Shown here one piece after another: positions 15,408 through 24,315 of a DNA stretch of 35,177 nucleotides. Position 1 is the stretch's first letter, and the number at the start of each line of letters is the position of its first letter. The position numbers and the translations under genes were made by a program. Under the pieces are notes generated by a model. The model was not told the DNA's origin. It did not search any database and worked only from the letters and a program-made list of their open reading frames with translations. Source of the stretch: a virus; the IMG/VR virus record IMGVR_UViG_3300028800_000223, positions 1-35,177 of that record; one strand, written 5' to 3'.

Positions 15408-15712
15408 GGTGTTATTGGTGGATGGTCATGCCTCGTTTCATATTCGTTTATGACATTTGTTGCAGTAATGTTGCCGGGAAGAAAAACTAAAGATACCAGA
15501 GAAGCAACAGGGCGAGATTCCACAGAAGATAAGGAGAGAGTTCATGGGGCTTGCGTTATTTATTGGATATGGCATAATCCCCGCATGATATATATATTGA
15601 ATCTAATCTTTCATGGGAGGTGGACGGCTTGTTCCCACCCAGAAAGTAAGCGGAAATATCACGGTTATTACGATGAATGGGACTGTGAATGTGGGGCGAG
15701 TGGATAGTCATG
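15408..15712. other. 305-nt gap in minus-strand gene array
   Basis: No minus-strand gene is visible here. The plus strand is locally lower in GC and has an AAGGAG box before a 14-codon open frame (15543-15587). The end of that frame overlaps the start of a 40-codon frame by ATGA. It may be remains of, or a small, plus-strand insertion like the other plus-strand genes. Confidence 0.4.
15585..15707 (+). CDS. Possible very small Cys-containing protein
   Basis: A 40-codon plus-strand frame beginning MIYILNLIF and ending DEWDCECGASG, with Cys-x-Cys near the end and one earlier Cys. It overlaps a preceding mini-frame by ATGA, and that mini-frame has a good AAGGAG Shine-Dalgarno. The frame is also open upstream to 15450. 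Support is weak: it is short and has no recognised family. Confidence 0.25.
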   Translation: MIYILNLIFHGRWTACSHPESKRKYHGYYDEWDCECGASG

Positions 15713-16486
15713 TTATTCGCTTGCTATTATCATCGGCGGCCTCCGGAATGTTGAAGATGGAGTGATAACGGGTTGCAGTATGAATGTCGAGATGAGCATA
15801 TTCCAGTGCCCGCTCAATGAAGAAGTGGCAGTTGCGACATAGGTGCTTGTTACCGAAACGGTCTTGTCCTCAAAAAGCAACTGTGAGCCGCCCGTTGAGG
15901 GTGTGCTTGTCTGTACGTTTCCATAACCCGTTCCCTTAGATAAGATACCAGCCGTAGCTGAGTTGATCGCCGCGCCTCCGAACACTATCTCATTCGTAGA
16001 GGTCGTAACACCCGTGGAACTCGAATTGAGTGACGTGCCACTGGTTGCACTCGCGCCTTTTTTCTGGTCGAGCGGGTCGGTTGAGGTCTGTACGCCTGAG
16101 TATTCAAGCATCAGGATTGACGGAGAAACCGCCGGAGAATAGGTCACGGTGGCGTTGTCTATCTTTCCACCTACGGAGTTATAGACGTACCAAAACTCTG
16201 CCGACTGGAAGCTCGCTTCTGTGGTGGTCGCCGCACGATGCCATGTATTCCCTTCGGAATCCACGATGCCCGTGATGCGTTGCCCGTTGCTCGAATTATC
16301 ACCGCTTTCGATGATGTAGAAGTCGTGCGCCGTCGTCGTCGCGCTAAAACTCACATTGGCAGTCGTGAGTGATGATGCGCCTATATACTTTCCTGTTTGA
16401 ACCTGCGCGGCAAAAGCATAGTCAGTGAGAAGCAAAAGCCACGCGAGAGCAAAGAGAACAGGAAGGATTTTATATCCTAACTTCAT
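15713..16486 (-). CDS. Secreted beta-rich protein (lectin/jelly-roll-like)
   Basis: The protein has 257 residues. A clear Sec signal peptide (MKLGYKILPVLFALAWLLLL, cleavage likely after AFA) is followed by a beta-rich body with IVDSEGNTWHRAATTT and AEFWYVYNSVGG, and a Ser/Thr-rich second half. Such bodies occur in bacterial surface proteins and fibre tips with a jelly-roll fold. The start overlaps the end of the deacetylase-fibre gene by ATGA, so the two are coupled and presumably act together at the cell surface or on the particle. A frame extends upstream to 16618 but lacks any sense there. Confidence 0.65.
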   Translation of the reverse strand: MKLGYKILPVLFALAWLLLLTDYAFAAQVQTGKYIGASSLTTANVSFSATTTAHDFYIIESGDNSSNGQRITGIVDSEGNTWHRAATTTEASFQSAEFWYVYNSVGGKIDNATVTYSPAVSPSILMLEYSGVQTSTDPLDQKKGASATSGTSLNSSSTGVTTSTNEIVFGGAAINSATAGILSKGTGYGNVQTSTPSTGGSQLLFEDKTVSVTSTYVATATSSLSGHWNMLISTFILQPVITPSSTFRRPPMIIASE

Positions 16487-19400
16487 TTCGTGTATGAGAT
16501 ATTTATCGTCGTCATTTGCGGCGTTCCTGCGGTTGCCGTGGTAGATGCGATGATAAAATCCCCTGCGTTCAGCGTGCTGTTCGTGAATGTGGTCGTCGTG
16601 TAACCCCCGACACCGCACACTAATGAGCCTACGATGTCGCCATTATTTGCCACGCTTGCGAGAGCGGTTGATTTGTATAGGTCGAACGTGGTCGTTGCCG
16701 AAGCAAGCTCGTCGCATGAAACCGACGTAATGGTAAGCGGGATGGAAGTGCGCCATTTTGCATACTGCAATCCTGCGGTCGTCGTAGCCTGATAGATGTC
16801 CATCGAAGCGGACCCGCCGAGAGGATTCCTCGCTTGCAAACTATTTATCACCTGCCCGTAAGTCTGCACCGACATCCCGCTTGCAGAGAGGATCTGCATC
16901 ATTGATGCAAATGTTGAACTCGCCATTTGATCTGCGTTGCTCGGTGTTCCCGTCGTGATGTCATGGAAATAGAAGTTGCACCATTCGTTCCCCGTCTTAC
17001 ACGCCGTGAGCATAGAAGCGAACGTAGAGGTCGCCGTCGAACTCACCACGTCCAATGCGGGAATATTATAGGCGAATGCCGGAGGCGCAACATCGGGAGG
17101 AATGACCGCGCTATTGTTATCGATGCCGCGCGAGAAGGAGAAGTATTTTTGTGCTTCTGTCACACTGGTCGTGCTGTAATCCCCATTTGGCCATGCAAGA
17201 CCATTCAGCCCGTTATAGAGGCCATTTTGAAGAAGCCAATTTTTGCACCGTAGGAACTCTTGGTCGTCGAACGCGGCGGTCGTCGTAGCAAGCGAGGTGT
17301 GGTCATAGGTATGACAATCCATCTCCATTCCCTGCGCTTGAAGCGCTTGGAGTTGTTGGACGGTGGCAAAACTTCCGGTATGATCGGTAATTTGGTCATA
17401 AGGGATGATGAAGAAGTCCCCCTTAAAGCCATATAACGAAAGTTGCGGCATCACCTGTGTCCATGTCGAAGCCCAACCGTTATCGAATGAGATGGTGACG
17501 ATAGGTTGGGACTGCTGCGGGACGCTCGCGATCTCATTAAGGTAGACCGTCGAGGTGACGTTGGAAACTGCGTTATCGAGGGCGAGCTCATACTTTGTGA
17601 TGGCGGTAATGTCCGGCGAGCCATTTTTTATGATATTGCTACCGTCTGCCGCGAAAGGAAGAATAATCGGCGTCCAGACTCCGCTCTGGAAATACGACTC
17701 CGCCGGAGTTGAAGACAGCCACTTTCGTAGTTTGAACTGATAGCTGTTCGAGCAAGAACCCGAACAAGTATAGAAATCAAAGTCGTTCAAATTGGTCGAT
17801 GAGGTGACATAAATCCAGAGCAGAAGATTCTTTCCCGTGAAGTTCGTCGTGCCGAGTCCACTATTTACGATGGATACATACGACCCAGTAGAAGTACCGC
17901 TGGTAAGCCCGACGGACTGGATGCCCTTGATGAATGTAGATGTGCTATTAACAAGCGTGCCGTCCGCAGAATTAAGCGTCCATGCGTTCCCTGCCTGCAT
18001 AGTATCAATCACGCTTTCCTGCGGAGGGTAAAAACCTTCCTGCGAGTTTGTCAGGTTGCCGATGCCGTTCTGCAAAGCATCGCCATAGGAGTCCTCGTTG
18101 TAGGTCGGGTACGAGCTAGTGGTGTATACCGAGAACGGCCCCCAGTCGGTCGTGCTCCCGACGGTCGTATCCTGCGTGGCGCTGTTGACATAGATTTGAG
18201 AGTTAGTGAGGGACTGTGGTGATGTACTCGCGACTGGAACATATCCCGCCGAATAGGGAGTAGTAGTCCCAACCGCTGTAGGTGGTGTGCCGCACGCGAC
18301 GGTTCCGGTCGCGCTGATCCCGGTGACATATTGTCCGCCGCTGCACGCCGAACCAAGGTAGCTGGATAGATTGCCGTTCGCGTCGTAGATGCCGAGCGAA
18401 GTGGTTGCGAGATTAATGTGCCATGCGTTCGATGTGAATTGTAGAGTGCCGGTCGCATTAGTAGGCAAAGCTTTACCGTTCAGCCCCGTGACCGTGATGC
18501 TGTCAGTGATCGCGGTTGCGCCGGAAGCCGTCCCCGTTGCATCGCCGTTGATCGTGAAGGTGATACTTTGATTGCCGGAAATACACGTTACGGCAAGAGA
18601 GACGCTGCCGGTCGAGTTCGCCGCGGTCACGCACCCCGCGCCTGTGAAGGACGTAACACCGGTGTTGGTGATCGTCGTCGTGCTGTTCGTCGAACTCGCC
18701 GCGGTCGCAACGCTAATCCCGGTCCCTCCCACGATGGTCTGTGCAGAGCTCGTGGCGCCGTTCAGCGACTGCAAAGCCGCCGTCAGATAATTCGAGAGCT
18801 GGAGCAAGAAGTTGATGGTGCTTGATCCGCCCGCGGTACTCGTCGTGATCGACAGAACGCTCCCCGTCGATGAAGCAACGAAGTTAAACAGCGCGCCCAA
18901 TGCTCCATTGATGGTTGTGGTAGCTGCGCCGCTGGGTATTGCGCATGATATTGTCCCCGTCGGTGAGATCGTCTGGACAAAGTTACCGCCGCTGCATCCT
19001 GGTCCAAGATTGAGCGTGATGGTGGTGGTCGCGCCGGATACGGTGGATGTGACGCCCTGGCCGGCGACGATGTTGAAGCTCGTGCCGCTCTGTCCGTTGA
19101 CCGTTATCGCGGTGATGTAGTTCAGAGAGTTCGTCCATCCGATCGCCCCCGTGGAGGTATTGAACGTCACCGGCCCAGATCCCGAGAACAAGGCATAGAG
19201 CGTGCTGGTCGTGTATGTCGTGGCGATGGAGGTCGCGCCGCTTCCGGTCACCGCGCCGGTCAAAGTAATCGTCTGATTCGCCGTGAGGCACGTTGCGCAC
19301 GTGAGCGTGAGGCCCGCGCTCGTGAGCGCACCGCCTCCGCCCAATGGAGCAGTGGTGGTCACGTTGATGCCGGAAAGCAGATAGGTGTTATTGTCGAACG

Positions 19401-20202
19401 TCCATGAGCCGCCCGTATACTTCAGCGTACCGGTGGCAAGCGCCGGCAATGACTTACCCTGGAGGCCGGTGACGGTGATCGTGTGTGTGATAAGCGTTGT
19501 CCCGCTGTTTGTGCCGGTTGCATCGCCCGCGGCAACAATCGTGATGGTCTGATTCCCCGAAATATATCCGTTCGGGTTGGACGCAGGATAGAACGTGGAG
19601 CTATTAACACCCTGCCATGTGCCGGCCCAATTCCCAGTATTGATTATCGAAAATGTCGTGGTCGTGCCATTTACCGTCGATGTCACCGTCGTGCCGTCAC
19701 CGATGAGCTTGAACACCGTGGCCTGGGCGCCGTTGATCGTCGTGGTTGCCGGAACGCCGATCGTCACCGCTCCACTCTGGCCATTCACGCTCGCGACATA
19801 TGTCGTGCTGGACGGGAGGAACTGGCCGGACGCGACGACATCGGCGATGACCGTCGATGTATTCACCGCAATGGTGCCACTGGCAGTGATCGATGAAGGA
19901 CTGAGCGAGATCCCGTGCCCGCCCTGGAGAAGATACACCGTGCCGGTGGCAGTGCCGGTGACCGCAATCGTCACCGTGCCGCTACCGTTCGTGATCTGAA
20001 TGTTCGCACCGGGCGTGAGAAATGATGGCGTATATGAACCCGCGCCGTTGCCGATAAGCACCGTTCCCGATGCCGGCGTGATGCTCGTGCCAGTACCGCC
20101 GACGCCTGTGGGGTAGGGAAGGGCAGAAGCATTGGCGACGATGCCCAAGATACCTATGACGGAGATGGCGATTGCTGCGAATATGAATGCTGCTTTCTTC
20201 AT
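16483..20202 (-). CDS. Secreted-type fibre protein with NodB polysaccharide deacetylase domain
   Basis: The protein has 1239 residues. Residues 1-27 form a Sec signal peptide. About 30-700 is a long repetitive beta-shaft (ITVTGLNGKALP..ATGTL, TTTINGA, GGGGAL units) like a fibre. Residues about 715-895 look like a carbohydrate-binding module. Residues 900-1125 carry the NodB deacetylase motifs: SFDNGW at 905-910, HTYDH at 965-969, AWPNGD at 1004-1009 and FYFHD near 1080. The second Asp of the usual DD pair is Asn908, which could alter metal binding. A C-terminal beta-cap follows. It may remove acetyl groups from host polysaccharide. A phage fibre with a signal peptide is odd; a lysogen-expressed surface protein is the alternative. 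The leader is 22 nt without G. Confidence 0.8.
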   Translation of the reverse strand: MKKAAFIFAAIAISVIGILGIVANASALPYPTGVGGTGTSITPASGTVLIGNGAGSYTPSFLTPGANIQITNGSGTVTIAVTGTATGTVYLLQGGHGISLSPSSITASGTIAVNTSTVIADVVASGQFLPSSTTYVASVNGQSGAVTIGVPATTTINGAQATVFKLIGDGTTVTSTVNGTTTTFSIINTGNWAGTWQGVNSSTFYPASNPNGYISGNQTITIVAAGDATGTNSGTTLITHTITVTGLQGKSLPALATGTLKYTGGSWTFDNNTYLLSGINVTTTAPLGGGGALTSAGLTLTCATCLTANQTITLTGAVTGSGATSIATTYTTSTLYALFSGSGPVTFNTSTGAIGWTNSLNYITAITVNGQSGTSFNIVAGQGVTSTVSGATTTITLNLGPGCSGGNFVQTISPTGTISCAIPSGAATTTINGALGALFNFVASSTGSVLSITTSTAGGSSTINFLLQLSNYLTAALQSLNGATSSAQTIVGGTGISVATAASSTNSTTTITNTGVTSFTGAGCVTAANSTGSVSLAVTCISGNQSITFTINGDATGTASGATAITDSITVTGLNGKALPTNATGTLQFTSNAWHINLATTSLGIYDANGNLSSYLGSACSGGQYVTGISATGTVACGTPPTAVGTTTPYSAGYVPVASTSPQSLTNSQIYVNSATQDTTVGSTTDWGPFSVYTTSSYPTYNEDSYGDALQNGIGNLTNSQEGFYPPQESVIDTMQAGNAWTLNSADGTLVNSTSTFIKGIQSVGLTSGTSTGSYVSIVNSGLGTTNFTGKNLLLWIYVTSSTNLNDFDFYTCSGSCSNSYQFKLRKWLSSTPAESYFQSGVWTPIILPFAADGSNIIKNGSPDITAITKYELALDNAVSNVTSTVYLNEIASVPQQSQPIVTISFDNGWASTWTQVMPQLSLYGFKGDFFIIPYDQITDHTGSFATVQQLQALQAQGMEMDCHTYDHTSLATTTAAFDDQEFLRCKNWLLQNGLYNGLNGLAWPNGDYSTTSVTEAQKYFSFSRGIDNNSAVIPPDVAPPAFAYNIPALDVVSSTATSTFASMLTACKTGNEWCNFYFHDITTGTPSNADQMASSTFASMMQILSASGMSVQTYGQVINSLQARNPLGGSASMDIYQATTTAGLQYAKWRTSIPLTITSVSCDELASATTTFDLYKSTALASVANNGDIVGSLVCGVGGYTTTTFTNSTLNAGDFIIASTTATAGTPQMTTINISYTK

Positions 20203-20215
20203 TGTTTGTTAGTGA

Positions 20216-20785
20216 TTATTGATACTGCGCGTAGTGTCCTTGCCCGGCAAGCGAGGACGGGGGAGCGGTGCCATAGATGATGTAAGGAACGCTCTCAATG
20301 ACGGAATAGTCGAAGTCAATGCCGAGTAGCTGCGGTTGGCGCGCAAGCGTGACCTGGAGGGAATTGATGTCGGCCGGCGTGGAGGGAAGCTGGAACATCG
20401 TGTTCACGCCGTCGATGTCCCCGATGATCGCCGCCGGCGCGTTCCAAGGCTTATGAAGATTGGCTGCAATGTCGGTGATCATCTTCGCCGTGATGCCGAG
20501 GATCATTTGATACGTCTTGCCGGCAAGGTTCTTGATTGATGCTGAAGTACCTTCCTGCCCTCTCGTTACGGTCAACATATCGCCTGATACTGCGGTTACT
20601 CGCACGATCTCCACGTCCGGGTCGAGCGACGGGTCTGAGTAATCGGTTGCGTCGTACCAGACGATATTGAAGGGCGAAGCGGGCAACAGCGAGCCTTGGC
20701 CGCTCTGAAGCGTGACGGACGTATCAGTGGAACCGTAGCCGGTGCTCACCGTAAGCTTGATGAAGTTCGCGACGGAATCGAGCAT
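20216..20785 (-). CDS. Tail fibre / baseplate adaptor-like structural protein
   Basis: This 189-residue protein starts at MLDSVANF, 2 nt after the portal stop. The segment EIVRVTAVSGDMLTVTRGQEG is a recurrent motif in phage structural proteins that lie at the base of fibres. NMFQ-like beta strands and HKPWNAPA follow. A longer frame to 20830 overlaps the portal end and is rejected. It probably belongs functionally with the fibre proteins next to it. The exact role is unknown. Confidence 0.65.
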   Translation of the reverse strand: MLDSVANFIKLTVSTGYGSTDTSVTLQSGQGSLLPASPFNIVWYDATDYSDPSLDPDVEIVRVTAVSGDMLTVTRGQEGTSASIKNLAGKTYQMILGITAKMITDIAANLHKPWNAPAAIIGDIDGVNTMFQLPSTPADINSLQVTLARQPQLLGIDFDYSVIESVPYIIYGTAPPSSLAGQGHYAQYQ

Positions 20786-20787
20786 GG

Positions 20788-23133
20788 TTAGTCGATGGAT
20801 ATGTCTTCCGGACGCGCGAAGCACATGCACAGCGGATGAAGGGGGGGACCGCCTACATCCGAGTAATCCATCGTCATGCTCTGGTCTCCGACTGAGAGCG
20901 TCTCGCCCTGGTCGAAGAAATTGGAATCAATATCGATGACCTTGCCGTCCATCGCCTGGCAGTAGGGACACACGGTCGCCTTCTCGGACGTGTACCAGCG
21001 GATGCTCTTGACGACGCCGGACTCCTTCCATGCCTGCTTGAGCGCGGAATTCGAGGTGCGGAATGATTCTGTCTTGGCGATGCGTTCCGCGGCGTAGCCG
21101 TTCAGGTCTTCATAGCGGCTGCCGATGCTCGCGGAGATGTCGGCGATACCCTGTCCGGACTCCATGCCGTCGTTGATGAGCTTTTCCATCGTGTCGCGGA
21201 CGGTCGTCTGATAGCTGCGCGACATAAGGCCGATGGAGGTATGCAATTGCTCACGGGCAGTATCGGTGAACGGATTGAGATCTGGCATCCCGAGCTCCAC
21301 GACCGCGGCCTTCGCCTCGTCGGTAAAGAGCGTTTCGAGCGTGGGCGTGAGTGCGTCGGTCGTAATGGAAATCCATTGCTCGATGTCGAAGAGCTTCGTA
21401 GGATCGATGGCCTTCTCGATCGCTTTCGGAAGGTTCTCCAGGACTTCTTTCTTCTGTGCGTCGTTCAGCTTCTGGATGGATTCAGAGATCTCATGCTCCG
21501 CCTTGTGCGTGCGTTCGCTGAACTCTTTCCAAACGGTCTCATCCTTTTCCTTCGTCGATTCGAACTTCTTTGTCGCAAGCTTGGCCTTCAGCGTTTCGGC
21601 GATCTTCTTTGCAAGGTCGCTGCTCATCTCCTGCCGCTGCTTCGCTCGGGTCTGTAGCTTTACCCTGATCGGGCGAAACGCCACGCGCAAGCCGTTCGCA
21701 GCCTTCTGACCTTTCGGCTCGAATCCCTTGAGCTGCTTGTCTGCGTTCTGCGGATTGCCTCCGGCGTCTGGGTCCACATTGCCATCACCGGCTGGCTCAC
21801 CGGTCGGCGTCATCGTGGTCGGCGTCATGAGCACGTCGCCACCTTCCACGGGTCCTAAGCCCATGAACTCGTCGCGCGCTTCGTTGATCGTGAGGATCGG
21901 CTGATTGCCGACGGATGCCTGCATCTCGGTCGTCTTTGCGGCGCGGTCCTCAGGCACCGGATCAATAAAGGTTATGTACAGGTTGTCCCCATAGCGTGGG
22001 ATGAGCTTCTCGTTCAACGTCGCGCAAATGAGCATCATGTGCGGCTTCACGACGCGCTTGCTGAACACGTAATCCGCGGTCTCAGCGGTCGCGCGGTTCG
22101 TGTCGGATTCCGCAGTTCCGAGGATGGTGCGCGATACGCCGAACATGGCAAGCGTGCGCTCCTTCCCGTCGTCCGAAAGATTCTTGAAGTCCATATCCTT
22201 CGGGCTTGCGCCGTTCGCCTGCCACTTCACGCCCTTCGGCAAGACACCGATGCGGTTCATGTTGTCGATGCCCTGGTGGAGGTCGGCGAAGCTGATCTTG
22301 AGCGTCTCAATCTGCGTCTCGTTGACCATCTCGGTCTCAAGGAACCCCGCCGGGCGTGCGCCATTCTTGAAGAAGTTACGGTTGAACTCCTGTGCGTAAT
22401 TGTCGTTATCGATGTATTCCGCGGCGGCCTGCGTGGGGCTCATGCCTTCGAAGAAATCGCCGGGATTGGGAAGCCGGAAATGGATCACTTCGTACGGCTG
22501 GAAGTTCATCTCAAGTGTGCCGAGCTTCATCCGGTACCCGAGAAGCTGGTGTGGCCATGAGCGGCGATCGATGACCGGTCGCACTTTGTCCGGCGGCATG
22601 AGGTGGATCGCCTTCGGTTTGTCGAGATCGCCCTTCACGCCTTCCAGATACCAATACGCACTCCCGGTGAGGTCGAGACACGCCGACGTCAGGTACTTGA
22701 GCTCAAGTCCGATCATGTTGTCGTTCACGGCATCCAAAAGGTCGAGGACCTCGTGCGACTCCTGTTCTTTATGATCCTTGCCGTCCACCTCGAACAAGCG
22801 CCAGTCGATGACCATGACCTCGCGCGCCTTCGCGTTCACCGCGGCATAGACAAAGCCGCGATTGTTCGCCAATGCCTTTGCGGGGTCCACGGTCGCACCC
22901 GCTGACGGCCGCTCGATGACGAACTGATTCGCACTGCCGCTGATCTCGCCGAACTGCGCACGGCCAGCCTTCGTGCGCACCGGACGAACGATGCCGGCGC
23001 TCGTGAACTCGATCTTCTGGTCCTGCTCGAACGTTTCCGGCTCGATGCGGAACACCTTGCGGAAGGCGCTAACGGCCCAGCCTGGTTTGTTCTTGGCGGT
23101 GAGGGTTGTGGGAATGAAGCGGTTGTCGGGCAT
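20788..23133 (-). CDS. Portal protein fused to Mu gpF-like minor head protein
   Basis: The protein has 781 residues. Residues about 65-430 are an HK97-type portal: NRGFVYAAVNAKAREV, GSAYWYLEG, the VIHFRLPNPGDFFEGMSPTQAA motif and FGVSRTILGTAESDTNRATAE. A Lys/Gln-rich linker follows at about 470-560. The C-terminal part from about 600 is a Mu gpF-like domain with AERIAKTESFRTSN, Cys722-x2-Cys725, DGKVIDID and a PPLHPLCMC end (His766, Cys769, Cys771), the conserved Cys/His set of that family. Usually these are two genes. The fusion places the gpF domain on the dodecameric portal inside the head, from where it may be ejected with DNA. Start immediately after the preceding stop. Confidence 0.9.
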   Translation of the reverse strand: MPDNRFIPTTLTAKNKPGWAVSAFRKVFRIEPETFEQDQKIEFTSAGIVRPVRTKAGRAQFGEISGSANQFVIERPSAGATVDPAKALANNRGFVYAAVNAKAREVMVIDWRLFEVDGKDHKEQESHEVLDLLDAVNDNMIGLELKYLTSACLDLTGSAYWYLEGVKGDLDKPKAIHLMPPDKVRPVIDRRSWPHQLLGYRMKLGTLEMNFQPYEVIHFRLPNPGDFFEGMSPTQAAAEYIDNDNYAQEFNRNFFKNGARPAGFLETEMVNETQIETLKISFADLHQGIDNMNRIGVLPKGVKWQANGASPKDMDFKNLSDDGKERTLAMFGVSRTILGTAESDTNRATAETADYVFSKRVVKPHMMLICATLNEKLIPRYGDNLYITFIDPVPEDRAAKTTEMQASVGNQPILTINEARDEFMGLGPVEGGDVLMTPTTMTPTGEPAGDGNVDPDAGGNPQNADKQLKGFEPKGQKAANGLRVAFRPIRVKLQTRAKQRQEMSSDLAKKIAETLKAKLATKKFESTKEKDETVWKEFSERTHKAEHEISESIQKLNDAQKKEVLENLPKAIEKAIDPTKLFDIEQWISITTDALTPTLETLFTDEAKAAVVELGMPDLNPFTDTAREQLHTSIGLMSRSYQTTVRDTMEKLINDGMESGQGIADISASIGSRYEDLNGYAAERIAKTESFRTSNSALKQAWKESGVVKSIRWYTSEKATVCPYCQAMDGKVIDIDSNFFDQGETLSVGDQSMTMDYSDVGGPPLHPLCMCFARPEDISID

Positions 23134-23526
23134 TTATACGGCGATAATGTTTCCCTCGGTGATCGTGAAAGCGTGCGACGTATCGCTTCCCTGGTACGGA
23201 CAGGTGATCTTGTTTTCGATAGTGAGGGGATTCTTAGCAACGATCTTGTGGGTTGGCGCCGTCATGATGGGCAGTCCACAGAACGGGCAACTGATGATGA
23301 CGCTCTCCACAGTGTTGATGACTATGCGCGTCTTGCGCCCAATGAGCCGCGCCCAGAACGACGCCTTGACTTCGCGCGAATAGAGACTTTGCTTGAAATA
23401 GAAATCGCCCGCTTGCATCGTGGGCGTTTCATCGGGAACCGCGCGGCCTTCGAACACAAGCGCGGGGCGCTCGGTAACGCTCGCTCGGTCTATCTCATGA
23501 GCTGTCGTCGCTTTGAGGGCTTGCAT
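23134..23526 (-). CDS. Hypothetical protein with C-terminal zinc-ribbon pattern
   Basis: This 130-residue protein lies between large terminase and portal and abuts the portal start without a gap. The first about 40 residues (HEIDRASVTERPALVFEGRA) look like a small structural segment. The second half carries Cys80-x2-Cys83 (CPFCG), Cys109 and His118, a plausible zinc site. No family recognised. Coupling to the portal suggests a head assembly or packaging accessory role. Confidence 0.6.
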   Translation of the reverse strand: MQALKATTAHEIDRASVTERPALVFEGRAVPDETPTMQAGDFYFKQSLYSREVKASFWARLIGRKTRIVINTVESVIISCPFCGLPIMTAPTHKIVAKNPLTIENKITCPYQGSDTSHAFTITEGNIIAV

Positions 23527-23622
23527 CAGGAGGGAATACCAAAACTATAGCACACTGATTACAAACAAGTTATGCACAGGGAGGAGCCGGGAGTATGATG
23601 CTTGACATCCGGGAAAAGGGGA

Positions 23623-24315
23623 ATGGAAATGTTCATTGCGGGCGATTTGAGCTATGGGGGAATCAGCGTCGTAACGATTTTGAGCGCGGGCATTGGGGCG
23701 TACATCGGTGCCTACCTCAAGAAAAAGGGCGAGAATCTAGCGACCAAAGAAGACTTTGAGAAATTGCTCGTCGCTCAGAAGGCGACAACGGAGGCCACGA
23801 AGTCAATCGAAGCTCGAATCTCAAAAGAGGTCTGGGATAGGAAGAGGGAGTGGGAATTTAAACGTGAAGTCCTCTTGGAAGGTGCTCGCTCAATTGCGGA
23901 TTTTCTTGCATCGATCATGCGGCTCAATGCTATTAGTGCGACAAAAAACGGTGCTGCCCCGGATGAGGAAGCAGCCTACCTCATAGCGCTCAGTCAGAAC
24001 GAAACGAGCGCTCTCGATGCAGTGAATAAGGCGTCCTACAGCTTGCAGCGTGCGCAACTTGTCCTGTGTATCGTGAGCGGTAAAGAGACACAAATCGCAT
24101 TTGTCAAATTGGAGAAGCTTTTTAAGCAAATTGCAGTGAAGATTGTAGATGGTGATACGAAGTACTTTGACAGTGTCTATCCCCAACTCAAGAAGTATGG
24201 TTCCAATCTGACGCTGGCTATTCGCAGGGAATTGGGATTCGACGATTCGGACTTTACGTCTCTATCCAATGAATTTTCGGCAGTTCGAGCCCCTGGTTCG
24301 CCAGCCCCTGAATGA
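23623..24315 (+). CDS. Membrane-anchored coiled-coil protein (moron-like)
   Basis: A plus-strand gene amid minus-strand late genes. Starting at ATG 23623 (MEMFIAG) it has 230 residues; ATG 23629 or TTG 23602 are alternatives. A membrane segment (about 12-33, ISVVTILSAGIGAYIGAYL) is followed by KKKGENLATKEDFEKLL, a widespread signature of small bacterial membrane proteins, and then long helices. It has a GGGAAAAGGGG purine-rich site before the start, unlike the minus-strand genes, and a possible -10 TATGAT at 23594. Its 3' end overlaps the large terminase gene tail to tail by 62 nt. It looks like independently expressed cargo, perhaps affecting host or superinfecting phage; function unknown. 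Confidence 0.7.
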   Translation: MEMFIAGDLSYGGISVVTILSAGIGAYIGAYLKKKGENLATKEDFEKLLVAQKATTEATKSIEARISKEVWDRKREWEFKREVLLEGARSIADFLASIMRLNAISATKNGAAPDEEAAYLIALSQNETSALDAVNKASYSLQRAQLVLCIVSGKETQIAFVKLEKLFKQIAVKIVDGDTKYFDSVYPQLKKYGSNLTLAIRRELGFDDSDFTSLSNEFSAVRAPGSPAPE

